Shown here in pieces: positions 37,133-50,835 of a stretch of 64,000 nucleotides of DNA (positions are counted from its first letter, which is position 1; the number at the start of each line of letters is the position of its first letter). Location of the stretch: the NCBI RefSeq assembly GCF_042767895.1, contig NC_091560.1, positions 32,453,541 through 32,517,540 on the forward strand, written 5' to 3'. This stretch comes from Penaeus vannamei. Its lineage: Eukaryota; Arthropoda; Malacostraca; Decapoda; Penaeidae. A program made the translations under genes and the position numbers. Below the pieces are notes generated by a model. It ran no database searches and had not been told where the DNA came from. It was given only the letters and a program-made list of their open reading frames with translations.

Positions 37133-39088
37133 TTACAAGATATGAAGGTAAAACGAATTTATATATATGCTTATGAGAGCGCCTTCCTATTTATGTTATT
37201 TGTCTGTCTTTCTCTTCTAATTTATTTCTTTACTATGATTATTATCACTGGCTACTTACAGGAGGGAGTATAAGATTATTATAATTTTGTGTTTCAGTAA
37301 TGTTATTGAGGGAATTTTCATGATCCGCCTGTTCTCAAAACGCATTCATATGCAGTACTATTATAAAAATATTGTATTTATTTTATGCGGCATTACTGTG
37401 ATATCAATTGTAAATCCTGGCCTAGGTCGACACGCTCGCTCACGTGGCTTGTTCACACAGTCTGTAAAGATATGTTGATATGAACAAATTTGATACACCA
37501 TAAAAATACTGCCTACATTTATTTCCTTTATAAGCACTACCATTATTAATATATATAATCGCTATAAAAAAGTATCAGACTGTGAACAGGGTACCGTTGT
37601 TACCCGCAAAGTTGTGCTAATCACCTACTCTTCATTTGGAACGTGTCAAACGGTGTATCAATACACCCGGAAGGAGTTATTCTCGATTAAAGGGAATGCT
37701 TATCTTCGTTGGGTACACACGGAACATGGCAACTGTAATCTCATCTAGAGTTCAAGGTGAAAGCAAACCACGCACACAGCAGGGTTCATAAACACTTCAC
37801 AGCTTTTGTAGGCTTTAAGACCTATGGCGAAGTGTAAGAGGCAATTCTGCATTCAGTTAGCAAGGCGTTCGAGAATATACGAGTAAGAATTTTAGCAAAG
37901 ATTAACAGCAGCAGGATCATCATCGCTAAATGTTATCTTAATGATTGTAATTACGATAATGGTGTTATATTTATGATATATATAACATTTATGAGACAAT
38001 TATTGTTTTGCTGATAAGGGCGGAGAGGATGAGAGAGAGGGAAGTGAAAGAGAATAAAAAAGAGAGAGGGAGGGAAGAGAAAGTGAGAAAAAGAGAATAC
38101 AAGACAGACGTTCGTCATTATCGTAGTATTTTATGATGTATCGAATTTGTTCACATTAACACACCGTTCCAGACCGTCCAAACACGCCACGTGAACTAGC
38201 GTGTTGACCTAGGCCAGGATTTGCAACTGATATGGAAGTAAAAAAAAAAAAAAAAAGCTAAATACAATTTTGTAATAGTACTGAATATGAATGCGTTGTG
38301 AAAACAGGCAGATCATGAAAATTCCCCTAATAACATCAGTGAAAAACGAAATTATAACAATTATGTACCCCCCCCCCCCCGGTAATGACCCAGTGAAAAT
38401 TATCATAGAAAAATTAAAAGACAAACAACACAGGAAATAGGTAGGCGCATCTTATATGCATAGATACAAATTCGGGTTACAGTTTGAAAACACCGACAGA
38501 GAACAGTTTTGCTAATCACCTAATCATAATTTGGAAAGTCTCAAACGCCAAATCAAATACACTCAGATGTTGTCCTTGATAATATTATATTAATGATTGT
38601 GATTATGATAAGGGCAAGTTCTGATAATTATTATACTTATAACAATTGTTAAACAATTGTTATTTTCATGATAAAGGAGGAGAAGGAGAGATAAAAGAAT
38701 AAAAGACACGTTCGTCATTATCAAAGTATTCTTATGGTGAATCAAATTTCTTCAAATTATTATACCCTTACAGGCTGTCAAAACAGGCCACGTGAACTAG
38801 CCTGTTGACCTATGCCAGGAACTGAATTACAGTTGATAAAAAAAACTAATCCCGTGAAAGATAAATGCAATATTATAGTAATAATACAGAATATGAATGC
38901 GTTTTGAGAACAGGCGGATCATGAACATTCCCTAATAACATTACTGAAATACAAAACTGTCATAATTTTGCACTCCCTCCTGTAATGACACAGTGCTAAA
39001 AAAGAAAGAAAGAAAAAGAAAAAGAAACATTGGAAATAAGCGCTTCAATATAGAATATACAAATTCGTTTCACGTTCACACCAATCAA

Positions 39089-39159
39089 GTCTCCGTGGTG
39101 TAGTGGATAGCATGGCTGCCTCTTAATCAGCAGACTCGGGTTCAAATCCTGATGGAGAC
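39089..39159 (+). tRNA. tRNA-like, anticodon CTT, 'G27-C43' subtype
   Basis: GCTGC/TCAGC anticodon stem and TGGAGAC acceptor 3' strand, as at 9827. Both boxes intact. A T-run follows (TTCTTTTTTTT). Confidence 0.65.
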
Positions 39160-40311
39160 GAACATATTCTTTTTTTTATTATTATTATTTTCAAACATTA
39201 TATAAATAAGATTTTATTTTCAGTGCCATTGTTACCATACATGATCGTCTATAAAATGTCAGACAGTGGAAGGGATTCTTCTCTATTTACCACTGAAAGT
39301 TTTATTTCAGTTGCCACTCACCAATGCTACGGAAAACGCCCTTCCTCGAGTTACTATAGCACACCTGGGAATTTGCATTTTTGTATAACATGGTTATTTG
39401 TAGAGAATAATAAATCGGAATGTATATTCAAAGATAAGATAATTAACCTAAATTCGTTAATGTCCGGACCGGCGCGTCACAGGTTGAAGACACCGACCAG
39501 AAATAAAGGTTTGCTAATCACCTAATCCTAATTTCGACTCAGACTCCATATTAGTACACACACAAGTTGCCCTCGATAATATATTTAATAATTTCGCTAC
39601 GTACACACGAAACATGGTAATCGTAATTGTAACTAGAGTTCAAGCTGAAAGCAACCGGGTTCATGGTTGGATATTCAGCCAAAGATCATATCCACACCAA
39701 AAACAAGTGTATTGAGAAAACCACTGAATTCAATAGGACACTACGGTTTTTTGTAGGTTTCAATAAGACGTATGACTAAGAGTAAGAAACAGTTTTACTT
39801 ATAATTAACCTAACTTTTTTATTATATCTGCATCGGCGGGCACAGGTTGAGGACACTTACCCGCAAACATCTAAGGAGTGCTAATCACCTAATCTTAATT
39901 TGGAACGTGTCAGACAGATCATGAAAATTATCTTGATAACATTACTGAAACACAAAGTGAAGATAATATTGTACTCCCTCTTGTAATGAACCAGTGATAG
40001 CATAAGAAAGAAAAAAGAGACAAACAACATAGGAAAGAAGTAGGTGCTGTTATTTAGTTATATAGATACTCGTTTTGCTAATTTTCATGCAAGTTTGAAC
40101 TAGATTCTTGACCTAGGCAGAAGACCAGTATTTACATTTAATATCAACGTAGTGTAGGAAATGTTATATATATTGTTTAATGACAGAGAAACTAAATTTA
40201 CAAAATAAAGAAAATATTACTGGATGTAAAGCGTTTTGAAAGGTGGAGCATGAAAATTATCTTAATAGTTGTACTCCCTCCTGTAATGAACCAGTGATAG
40301 CATAAGAAAGG

Positions 40312-40318
<7 letters not shown>

Positions 40319-40370
<52 letters not shown>
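40319..40370. repeat. (TA)n microsatellite
   Basis: About 25 TA units following an A-rich stretch inside the array. Confidence 0.95.
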
Positions 40371-40372
<2 letters not shown>

Positions 40373-40440
40373 CATAAGAAAGAGGTAGGCGCTGCTCATT
40401 TAGTTATATAGAAATTCGTTTTTACTGGCTTTTAACAGAT

Positions 40441-40506
40441 GCCTCTGTGGTGTAATGGATAGCATGACTGCCTCTTAATCAGTAGACTCGGGTTCGAATC
40501 CCGATG
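40441..40506 (+). pseudogene. tRNA-like sequence lacking the 3' acceptor strand
   Basis: A box (TGGTGTAATGG), CTT loop and a B box GGTTCGAATCC are present. The sequence jumps to TTTTAAAATTG before the acceptor 3' strand. Confidence 0.5.
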
Positions 40507-41645
40507 TTTTAAAATTGTTAAACCCATATTTTCACCGCATACATTTAATTGCTTTCATAATCACTGTTGTAATAATCGTTCCAGATGATATTGCTCAATT
40601 CTCAATACCTTCCATTGAGTAACTACACTACAGTTGGGAATTAACACTTTTGCATTATATGTGAATTTCTATAAAATAAACAATGGAAAAGTATTTTAAG
40701 ACATAGTTAACTTTGTTGGAAATAGATTATGTCTGCATCGGCGCGCCACGAATTGAGACACTTCCCCGCAAACATCTAAGGAGTGCTAATCACCTAATCT
40801 TAATTTCGAAAGTCTCACATATCAGTACATCCAGAAGGAGTTGTCCTCCATAATAAAAAAAATACCTATTTTCGCTGTGTACACACGGAACATGGTAATT
40901 GTAATTTTACCTCCTCTTAAAGGCGAGCACAAACCATGCACGCATCAGGCTTTTGTAGGCTATGATAAGACCTATGGCGAAGTTCAGGAGGCAATTTTAC
41001 ATTCAGTAGCAAGGTGTTCGAAAATATATACGAGTAATAATGTTTACAAAGAGGAAGAACAGCAGTATCACCATCACTAAAGTTATCTTAAAGATTGTCA
41101 GTACGATAATGCAAGTTATGATAATTATAATGTGTATAATATCTGCTACACAATTATTCTTTTCATGATAAAGGAGTAGAGCAAGAGAGGAATGGGAAGA
41201 GGAAGAGAATGAAAAAGAGATTTTCGTCATTTTTTGAGTAATTTCATGGTTGATCAAATTTGTTCATATTAAAATATCCTTACAGGCCGCCAAAAGACGC
41301 CAGGTGAACTAGCGTGTTGACCTAGGTTGAAGGCCAGTATTTACTATTAATATTAAAGTAGTGCAGCAAAGGCTAAGTACAATATTTTTGTAGTAGCTCT
41401 GAAAATGATTACCGACGTAAACTAAATTTGTAAAATAAAGACAAATTTACTGGATGGCGTTTTCAAAGCAGGCGGATCATGCCAATTAATTTAGTAACAT
41501 TACTGAAGCACTGAGTTAGAATAATACCTACTTCCTCCTATAATAAAAAGTATTAGCATAAGAAAGAAACAAGAGACAAACATAGGAAAGAGGAAGGCGA
41601 TTCTCTTTGCATACATAGATATTCGTTTCCCAACATATTAAGAAA

Positions 41646-41679
41646 GGCTCTGTGGTGTAGAGGATAGCATGACTATTAC
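41646..41679 (+). pseudogene. tRNA-like 5' fragment
   Basis: Only the acceptor 5' strand, D-arm (GTGTAGAGGATAGCAT) and start of the anticodon stem remain, then unrelated T-rich sequence. Confidence 0.45.
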
Positions 41680-42317
41680 TTTCTTTTCTTTATAATTTTG
41701 ACCCCCTCCCTTTTTTATTTTTTACTACCTACATTTTATTGCTTTTATAATCACTATTGTTATTACTATACGTAACGAATGATAGAGAAAAATGTTCTAA
41801 TTCATCTTTCATCTTTCATCTAGTAACTTGACTTGGGTTGGGAATTATCACTTTTGTCTTAGAGGTGAGTTTCTATCGAATGAATAATGGGAATATATGT
41901 TAAGACATAGCAACTGATAATCACCCTAAATGTGTCGGAATAATATCATCTTTGCATCGGCGCGCCACAGCTTGAAGACACTTACCTGCAAACACCTAAG
42001 CTTAATTCGGAACGTATTAAACGGCATATCATTGCACCCGGACGCAGTTGCTCTCAATGACACACAGAACAGGGTTTTGTAACTGTAAAAGGCAGTTCTA
42101 CGTTCCGTTAGCAGCAAGGCGTTCGCGAATATATAGGAGTGAGAATTTTTACACAACGGACTAACAGCAGTATCATCATTAGTGTTCTCATAATAATGAT
42201 TGTCCTTACACTGGCAAGTTATGATAATTATTGCATATAAACATTTATTAGACAGTTATTTTCGTGATTAAGGGGAAGAGAAAATGAAAGACATGTTCGT
42301 CATTATAGCATTTTTAT

Positions 42318-44441
42318 CATCATCATGGGGGCTGACGCCGACGGGGGCGCATAGCCGCATCCACCCTTCGCTTCCACCTACGAGGATCCCTCATGGCTAG
42401 ACGCCAGGCAGGGACTCGGCCCATCTCTAGTTCTTCACGGCAGGTTTGGTCGATCTGCCCAAGCCATGACTTCCTCGGTCGTCCCACAGGCCTCCTCAAT
42501 CCAGGGTTATCTCGAATAGAGACGACCTGATGGGCAGGATCATCCTGAGGAAAGCGAGCCAGGTGGCCGTATAGCCTGAGTTGGCGATCACGGATTGTGC
42601 AGATAACAGGGCTTGTGCCAGTCTCACGGTGCAACCGTTGGTTGGACACATGGTCCCGCCAACAGTACCCCATGATCTGGCGCAAGGACCTATTACAAAA
42701 ACACGTACTGACTGAACAGGTTCTCCTAACAAGTCCCCAAATTCCTGGACCTTGGTCTTGGTCCAGGAGACCTCTAGACCCAGGGGCTTCGCTTCATTGC
42801 TAAATGCATCGAGAGCCGCCACTAGGGTTTCCAAAGACTCAGATAGAATGGCAACGTCATCAGCAAAGTCAAGGTCTGTAACCTTGATATTGCCCAGCGT
42901 TGCCCCACAATGACTTTGAACAGTAGCTCTGCCCAGTATCTAGTCCATGCAAGTGTTGAAAAGAGTTGGTGCAAGGACACAGCCTTGCCTCATTCCTGAA
43001 CTAACAGGAAAGAAGCTCGACAGGCCCCCACCACACTTTACAGCACTTTCAGTACCAGTATACAGGCTTGCTATTAGTCCAATAATCTTTGTTGGTATTC
43101 CTATCAGCCTCAGGATCTCCCAAAGTGACTCCCGATGCACCGTATCGAACGCCTTCTTGAGGTCGATGTAGGCTGCAAGCAGCCCACGCCCGAACTCACG
43201 ACGGCGCTCTACAATGACTCGAAGCGCGAGGATACGGTCTATTGTGGACTTACCAGGAGTGAATCCGGATTGCTCCAGTCTCTGGTGCCTCAGTAGATGG
43301 TCTCTGATACGTCTCAGAAGGATGTGGGCAAGAACCTTGCCTGGTACACTGAGCAGTGTGATGCCTCGGTGATTGCTGCAGTCCCAACGGTCCCCCTTCC
43401 CCTTCCAGAGAGGGATGACCACACCCCTCAACAGGTCAGGAGGAATGGAACCGGACTGCCAGATGGCAGCCAGGACAGCATGTAACCCCCGTGCCATAGG
43501 TTCACCACCAGCCTTTAACAGTTCAGCTGGTATGCCGCAGATACCAGCTGCTTTACCACTCTTCAGCTTGGAAATCGCCCCCCTAACTTCAGTTAGGGAG
43601 GGAGGGTCCTCACTGATAGGTGGATTCGGCAGCGGGATCTCGACACTACCCGCATCCAAGTTAACTGTTGGTGGGTCAACCTGGTACAGCTGCTCAAAAT
43701 ACTCAGCCCAACGTTCCCGCACCGCAACAGGATCTGAAACGATCTGACCACTTACTGAGCGAACTGCTGTCACCTGTGAAGAGGGCTTGGAGTTCAGCTT
43801 TCTCAGGGCTTGGTATGCAGGACGAAGGTCATTTACTAAGAAATGGCCTTCTACCTCCTCTGCAAGACTCCTAATAAACTGTTCCTTGTCCCTTCTTAAC
43901 AGGGACCGAGTTCTGCGCACATGAGAACGGTGCAATTCCCGATCCCCTGTCAGACAAGCCGCGCGACATGCATCAGTGGCTTCCAGTGTCTCCTGCGAGA
44001 TGGAATTCTGTACTGCTCTCGCGCGTACACCAATCGTATCTTGAGCTGTATCAAGCGTTTCACGCTTAAAGGTATCCCACAGAAGAACAGGGTCTGTCAG
44101 ACTGCCAAGCACTGCGAAACGATCAGAGATTGCCTCAGCAAACCTGCGGGCACACTCCCCCTCCCTCAGCCTGTCCAAATGAAACACCCTAGGGTGATCA
44201 TTTGACCGCTGGGGGGTTTTGAAGTGGACCCGGAGGGTAGCCACAACCTATCTATGGTCAGTACCACAGAACTCAGCACTCCTGTACACCCTGCAATTCT
44301 GAAGGATCCTCCAACGAGTGCTAACAAGTATGTGGTCGATCTCCTTGGCTGCGTTACCCGCATCACTGTACCATGTCCAGCGATGTGGGTCTGGGCGCTG
44401 GTACCAGGAAACAGAAATCCTCAATTTCTGGGACCTAAATC
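42318..44441 (-). mobile_element. second RTE-like non-LTR retrotransposon, 5' truncated and broken
   Basis: 2.1 kb minus-strand insertion flanked by a perfect 14-bp duplication, TATAGCATTTTTAT at 42304-42317 and 44442-44455. The 3' end is a (CAT)n tail seen from the plus strand. Extends further 5' than the copy at 24859 and includes the C-terminal part of the endonuclease. Broken by nonsense codons and an internal deletion of about 0.27-0.29 kb near 42703-42708. Confidence 0.9.
42323..44441 (-). pseudogene. LINE endonuclease-reverse transcriptase pseudogene
   Basis: Read on the minus strand. 44246-44441 encodes an endonuclease tail (EIDHILVSTRW, then a TDHR motif) ended by TAG at 44248-44250. 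42943-44244 is an open frame covering linker and RT, including the intact motif A YIDLKKAFD (Asp codon at 43162-43164). TAG at 42940-42942 replaces a Trp present in the other copy. Motif C FADD follows. A deletion then joins EPVQSV to the C-terminal domain, which continues 42323-42685 and ends QPP-stop in the tail. Not functional. Confidence 0.85.
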
Positions 44442-44828
44442 TATAGCATTTTTATGACGTATTAAATTTGTTCATATTTTAATATATGCTTACAGGTTGT
44501 CAAAACAAGCCATGTTGAGCTAAGAAAATATTTCGCATTAATATCAAAGTAATGCATCAAAAGTTGAATACAATACTCTTCTAATAATACTGAATATGAA
44601 CGCCAGACAATATTATGGGATGGAAAGCGTTTTGAAAAAAGGCGGATCACGAGAATTACCATTTTAACATTACCGAAACACAAAGTCAGAATAATCATGT
44701 ACTCCCTCCTGTAATGGCCCAGTGATAATTTTCATAGGGAAAAAAAGGAGAAAGATAAATAAACAACAAAGGAAATAGGTGCTGATATTTGAACATATAG
44801 AAATTTGTTTTACTAAGACGATAATTAT

Positions 44829-44887
44829 TATGAGGTGGATATCATGACTTCCTCTTGATACACTCGGGTTCAAAACCTAAGGGAGAC
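44829..44887 (+). pseudogene. degenerate tRNA-like sequence
   Basis: GAGGTGGATATCATGAC and ACTCGGGTTCAAAACC mark the D-arm and T-arm. The anticodon arm is shortened and the acceptor is lost. Confidence 0.4.
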
Positions 44888-45690
44888 TAACACATACTTT
44901 TAAAATCATCATCAAACTCATGTTATTAATTTTTCATGATTTGTTTTAAATACAATTGTTACCGCACATAACCTCTACCTAATATCTATTATTACAACTG
45001 GGATTTAGCCTTTCTGTATAACATGTGTATTTGTATAGATTGGAATTCATGTAGTAGATTGGAATGTATATTCAAAAATCTTGATTTAAATTCAACATAA
45101 AATCGTTTAAATCATATCCGAATGGCGCGTCACAGGTTGAAGATACCGGCCAGAATAAAGGATTGCTAATCACCTAATCTTCATTTGGAAAGTCTCAGCC
45201 GTCATATCACTGCACCCAGAAAGAGTTGTCCTCGATAAAATAGCTTAGTTAATTCCGCTGTGTACACACGAAACATGGTAATTCTAAGTTGAAGCTGAAG
45301 GCAACCGGGTTCGCAGTTGGATATACAGGAAAGGATCATACCCACACCGTTAGCCAGTGTATTGAGAAATCACTGAATTTAGTAGAACTAGTCTTTGTAG
45401 ATTACAATAAGATCTATTATTAAGTGTACGTGGCAACTCTACTTTTAGTGAGTGCAAAGCGGAAAAGAAAGACATTCGTCCTTATTGTATTCTTTTCCAG
45501 AGTTAATTTGAAACAATTCACGATTCAGTTTAAATTCTTATTGTGGCTGTTAGCTTTCCATCTTTGTGTAAATGAGAACAGACTAAAATATAGAGACATG
45601 AAAGGGACGAGAGACTGACAGACAGAGATATAAGAACAATGTAGGTGCAATTCATATTATTTCAGAGGATTTTTTTTTTCTAAAATATTA

Positions 45691-45761
45691 GTTCCTGTTA
45701 TGGAGTGAATACCATGACTACCTCTGAAACAGTAGACTCGGGTTCAAATCGTGATGGGGAC
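45691..45761 (+). pseudogene. B-type tRNA-like sequence (anticodon position CTG)
   Basis: Acceptor GTTCCTG/TGGGGAC partly pairs. A box is altered (TATGGAGTGAA), loop CTCTGAA, T-arm GGTTCAAATCG. First of three tandem copies (also 47698 and 49898), at 2007 and 2200 bp spacing. Confidence 0.5.
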
Positions 45762-46972
45762 TATTGATCTACAGTTTTTTCTCACCCATATATTTACAGC
45801 CTACATTTATTACTTTTACAATTACTACTATTATTACTATGCGTAATCGTAATAGAATAGTATTAGACTGAACAAGGTACCGTCGGAGGTTATATTTTGT
45901 TGTTGCTACCCACAAATGGTCTTCTCAATCCGTAGTTTAGCTTTCATCTAGTAACTACAGTACATTTGTGAATTATCACTTTCCTAATCACTTTGGAACA
46001 TGTCAGACGGATCATGAGAATTATTTTAATTATATTACTGAAACACAAAGTTAAAAAAGAGACAGGTAGGCGCTGCTATTTGCATTAATAGAAATTCGTT
46101 TTCCTGAGATTTCGATAAAGTTTCGCCACAATATAAACATCTAAGGAGTGCTAATCACCTAATCTTAATTTGGAACGTGTCACGTGGTATATCATTTCAC
46201 CCGGAAGGAGTTTATTTTGTGTACACACGCAACGTGGTAACTGGAATTTTATCAATAGTTCAAGGTGAAAGCAAACCACGCACACAATAGGGTTCATAAA
46301 CACTATAGGTTTTGTAGGCTATGATAAGATCTATAGCGAAGTGCAAGAAAAATTCTGCATTCAGTGAAATAGCAAGGCTTTCGAAAATATATAAGTGAAT
46401 TTTTTTTACAAAACCAATCAACAGCAGTATCATCATTAAATTGTTATTATAATTATTGGCATTAAGATAATGGCAAGTTTTAATATTAATTGTATATATA
46501 GCATTTGTTAGACAATTATCTTCATTATAAGGGAGGAGAGAGGGAAGAGAAAGAGAATAAAAGATATAGAGGGAGGGAAGAGAAAGTGAGAGAAAGAACA
46601 GACATTTGTCATTTCCAAAGTATTTTTATGGTGTATCAAATTTGTTCACATTAACATACCCTTGCAGACTCAAAACACGCCACGTGAACTAGCGTGTTGA
46701 CCTAGGCCAGGATTTGCAACTGATATTAAAGTAATTCCGCAAAAGAATAAGACAACATTCTTGTAAAAGGACTGAATATGAATGCGTTTTGAAAACGGGC
46801 GGATCATGAAAATCCCCATAATAACTTTACTGAAAAACAAAATTATAATCTTATACTCTTGTAATGACCCAGTGATAATTTTCATATGAAAGAAAGAAGG
46901 ATAAGCAACATAGGAAATAGGTAAGTGTTCCTATATGGATATATAAAGGTTTGTTTAATTATTACCATCTAA

Positions 46973-47043
46973 GTCTCCGTGGTGTAGTGGATAGCATGAC
47001 TGCCTCTTAATCAGTAGACTCGGGTTCAAATCCTGACGGAGAC
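46973..47043 (+). tRNA. tRNA-like, anticodon CTT (consensus copy)
   Basis: Identical to the family consensus. CTTTTT begins about 14 nt downstream. Sits in the first tandem dimer. Confidence 0.7.
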
Positions 47044-47697
47044 TAACACACATACACTTTTTAAATTATTTTTGAACTCATATTTTCAAGATTTAATTTT
47101 CAATGCAAATGTTATTGTGACATAATCGTCTATAAAATGTCAGACAGTGGAATAAAGGATTGCTAATCACCTAATCTTCATTTGGAAAGTCTCAGCCGCC
47201 ATATCACTGCACCCAGAAAGAGTTGTCCTCGATAAAATAGCATAGTTAATTTCGCTGTGTACACACGAAACATGGTAATTCTAAGTTGAAGCTGAAGGCA
47301 ACCGGGTTCACAGTACGATATGCAGGAATGGATCATACCCACACCATTAGCCAGTGTATTGAGAAATCACTGAATTTAGTAGAACTACAGTTTTTGTAGA
47401 TTACAATAAGATCTGTTTTTAAGTGTACGTGGCAACTCTACTTTCAGTGAGTGCGAAGCGGAAAAGAAAGAGAATGAGACATTCGTCCTTATTGTATTCT
47501 GTTCCAGAGTTAATTTGAAACAATTCACGATTCAGTTTAAATTCTTATTGTGGCTGTTAGCTTTCCATCTTTGTAAAAATGGGAAGAGACTAAAATATAG
47601 ACATCTTAAAAGGGACGAGAGGCAGACAGACAGAGATATAAGAACAAGGTAGGTGCAATTCATATTATTTCAGAGAATTTTTTTTCCTAAAATATTA

Positions 47698-47768
47698 GTT
47701 CCTGTTATGGAATGAATACCATGACTACCTCTGAAACAGTAGACTCGGGTTCAAATCGTGATGGGGAC
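47698..47768 (+). pseudogene. B-type tRNA-like sequence (CTG)
   Basis: Tandem relative of 45691 with the same loop CTCTGAA and a changed D-arm (TATGGAATGAATACC). Confidence 0.5.
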
Positions 47769-48970
47769 TATTGATCTACATTTTTTTTCTCACCCATATA
47801 TTTACAGCCTACATTTATTACTTTTACAATCACTACTATTATTACTATGCGTAATCATAATAGAATAGTATTAGACTGAACAAGGTACCGTCGGAGGTTA
47901 TATTTTGTTGTTGCTACCCACAAATGGTCTTCTCAATCCGTAGTTTAGCTTTCATCTAGTAACTACAGTACATTTGTGAATTATCACTTTCCTAATCACT
48001 CTGGAACATGTCAGACGGATCATGAGAATTATTTTTATAATATTACTGAAACACAAGGTTAAAAAGAGACAGGTAGGCGCTGCTATTTGCATTAATAGAA
48101 ATTCAATTAAGTTTCGCCACAATATAAACATCTAAGGAATGATTCGCTAATCACCTAATCTTAATTTGGAGCGTGTCACGTGGTATATCATTTCACCCGG
48201 AAGGAGTTTATTTTGTGTACACACGCAACGTGGTAAATGGAATTTTATCAAAAGTTCAAGGTGAAAGCAAACCACGCACACAATAGGGTTCATAAACACT
48301 GTAGGTTTCGTAGGCTATGATAAGATCTATAGCGAAGTGCAAGAAAAATTCTGCATTCAGTGAAATACCAAGGCTTTCGAAAATATATAAGTGAATTTTT
48401 TTTACAAAACCAATCAACAGCAGTATCATCATTAAATTGTTATTATAATTATTGGCATTAAGATAATGGCAAGTTTTAATATTAATTGTATATATAACAT
48501 TTGTTAGACAATTATCTTCATTATAAAGGAGGAGAGAGGGAATAGAAAGAGAATAAAAGATAGAGAGGGAGGGAAGAGAAAGTGAGAGAAAGAACAGACA
48601 TTTGTAATTTCCAAAGTATTTTTATGGTGTATCAAATTTGTTCACATTAACATACCCTTGCAGACTCAAAACACGCCACGTGAACTAGCGTCTTGACCTA
48701 GGCCAGGATTTGCAACTGATATTAAAGTAATTCCGCAAAAGAATAAGACAACATTCTTGTAAAAGGACTGAATATGAATGCGTTTTGAAAACGGGCGGAT
48801 CATGAAAGTTCCCCAAATAACTTTACTGAAAAACAAATTTATAATCTTATACTCTTGTAACGACCCAGTGGTAATTTTCATATGAAAGAAAGAAAAGGAC
48901 AAAGAACATAGGAAATAGGTAGGTGTTCCTATATACATATATAAAAATTTGTTTAATCATTACCATCTAA

Positions 48971-49041
48971 GTCTCCGTGGTGCAGTGGATAGCATGACTG
49001 CCTCTTAATCAGTAGACTCGGGTTCAAATCCTGACGGAGAC
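48971..49041 (+). tRNA. tRNA-like, anticodon CTT
   Basis: Consensus except TGCAGTGG in the D-loop, which keeps the A-box consensus. CTTTT lies about 15 nt downstream. Second tandem dimer. Confidence 0.68.
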
Positions 49042-49897
49042 TAACTCACATACACTTTTCAAATTATTTTCGAACTCATAATTTTAAAATATAATTTTCA
49101 GTGCAATTGTTATTGACATAATCGTCTATAAAATGTCAGACAGTGGAAGAGGTTTTCTAATTACCACTGAATGTTTCATTTCACTTGCCACTCATGAATG
49201 CTTCGGAAAATCGCTCTTCTCACTCCATATTTTAGCTTCCCTCGGGTTACTTTAGTACAACTGGGAATTTGCATTTTTGTATAACGTGCTATTCAAAAAC
49301 ATTTAGTTGTAATTAACCTAAATTCGTTTAAATCATATCCGTCACAGGTTGAAGATACCGGCCAGAATAAAGGATTGCTAATCACCTAATCTTCATTTGG
49401 AAAGTCTCAGCCGCCATATCACTGCACCCAGAAAGAGTTGTCCTCGATGAAATAGCATAGTTAATTTCGCTGTGTACACACGAAACATGGTAATTCTAAG
49501 CTGAAGCTGAAGGCAACCGGGTTCGCAGTTGGATATGCAGGAATGGATCATACCCACACCATTAGCCAGTGTATTGAGAAATCACTGAATTTAGTAGAAC
49601 AATACAGTTTTTGTAGATTACAATAAGATCTGTTATTAAGTGTACGTGGCAACTCTACTTTCAGTGAGTGCGAAGCGGAAAAGAAAGACATTCGTCCTTA
49701 TTGTATTTTTTTCCAGATTTAATTTGAAACAATTCACGATTCAGTTTAAATTCTTATTGTGGCTGTTAGCTTTCCATCTTTGTGTAAATGAGAACAGACA
49801 TCATAGAAGGGACGAGAGACAGACAGGCAGAGATATAAGAACAAGGTAGGTGCAATTAATATTATTTCAGAGGATATATATTTTTTTTTAAATATTA

Positions 49898-49968
49898 GTT
49901 CCTGTTACGGAGTGGATATCATGACTACCTCTGAAACAGTAGACTCGGGTTCAAATCGAGATGGGGAC
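49898..49968 (+). pseudogene. B-type tRNA-like sequence (CTG)
   Basis: Third tandem B copy (loop CTCTGAA), with D-arm TACGGAGTGGATATC closer to the A-type sequence than its neighbours. Confidence 0.5.
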
Positions 49969-50835
49969 TATTGATCTACATTTTTTTCTCACCCATATAT
50001 TTACAACCTACATTTATTACTTTTACAATCACTACTATTATTACTATGCGTAATCATAATAGAATAGTATTAGACTGAACAAGGTACCGTCGGAGGATTT
50101 TGTTGTTGCTACCCACAAATGGTCTTCTTAATCCCTAGTTTAGCTTTCATCTAGTAACTACAGTACATTTGTGAATTATCACTTTCCTAATCACTTTGGA
50201 ACATGTCAGACGGATCATGAGAATTATTTTAATAGTATTACTGAAACACAAGGTTAAAAAAGAGACAGGTAGGCGCTGCTATTTGCATTAATAGAAATTC
50301 GTTTTCCTGAGATTTCGATAAAGTTTCGCCACAATATAAACATCTAAGGAATGCTAATCACCTAATCTTAATTTGGAACGTGTCACGTGGTATATCATTA
50401 CACCCGGAAGGAGTTGTCCTCGATAAAACCGCGTGTTTATTTTCGTTATGTCCACACGGAGCAATTTTGTAATTTTGAAAGCAAACCACGGACACATCAA
50501 GCTTGATAAAAATTGCACAGCTTTTGTAGGCTGTGATAAGACCTGTGGCGAAGTGTAGGAGGTAATTCTGCATTCACTGAAATAACAGGGCGTTCGCAAA
50601 TATATATGAGTGAGAATTTTTACATAGTGGAACAAACAACAGTATCATTAGTGTTATAAGAAAAAATATTGTAATTGCGATAATGGCAAGTTATGATAAT
50701 TATTATATATAGAAAATGATGTATTAGTCAATTATTATTTTAATAGGTGAGAGAAAGGGAGTAAAGGACAGACGTTCGTTATTATCGTTGTATTTTTATG
50801 GTGTATGATATTTGGTCATATTAATATACCCTTAA

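Larger units (their letters stand above)
34471..37508 (-). repeat. tRNA-bearing satellite block 8, minus orientation
   Basis: Starts at the reverse complement of the junction seen at 3885 and 23720 (ATGAAAG next to TTTAAACTTTCC). Carries tRNA-like copies at 34806, 36084 and 37062. Right arm of the palindrome centred near 34.0 kb to about 36790, then a unit matching 27120-27900. Confidence 0.85.
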
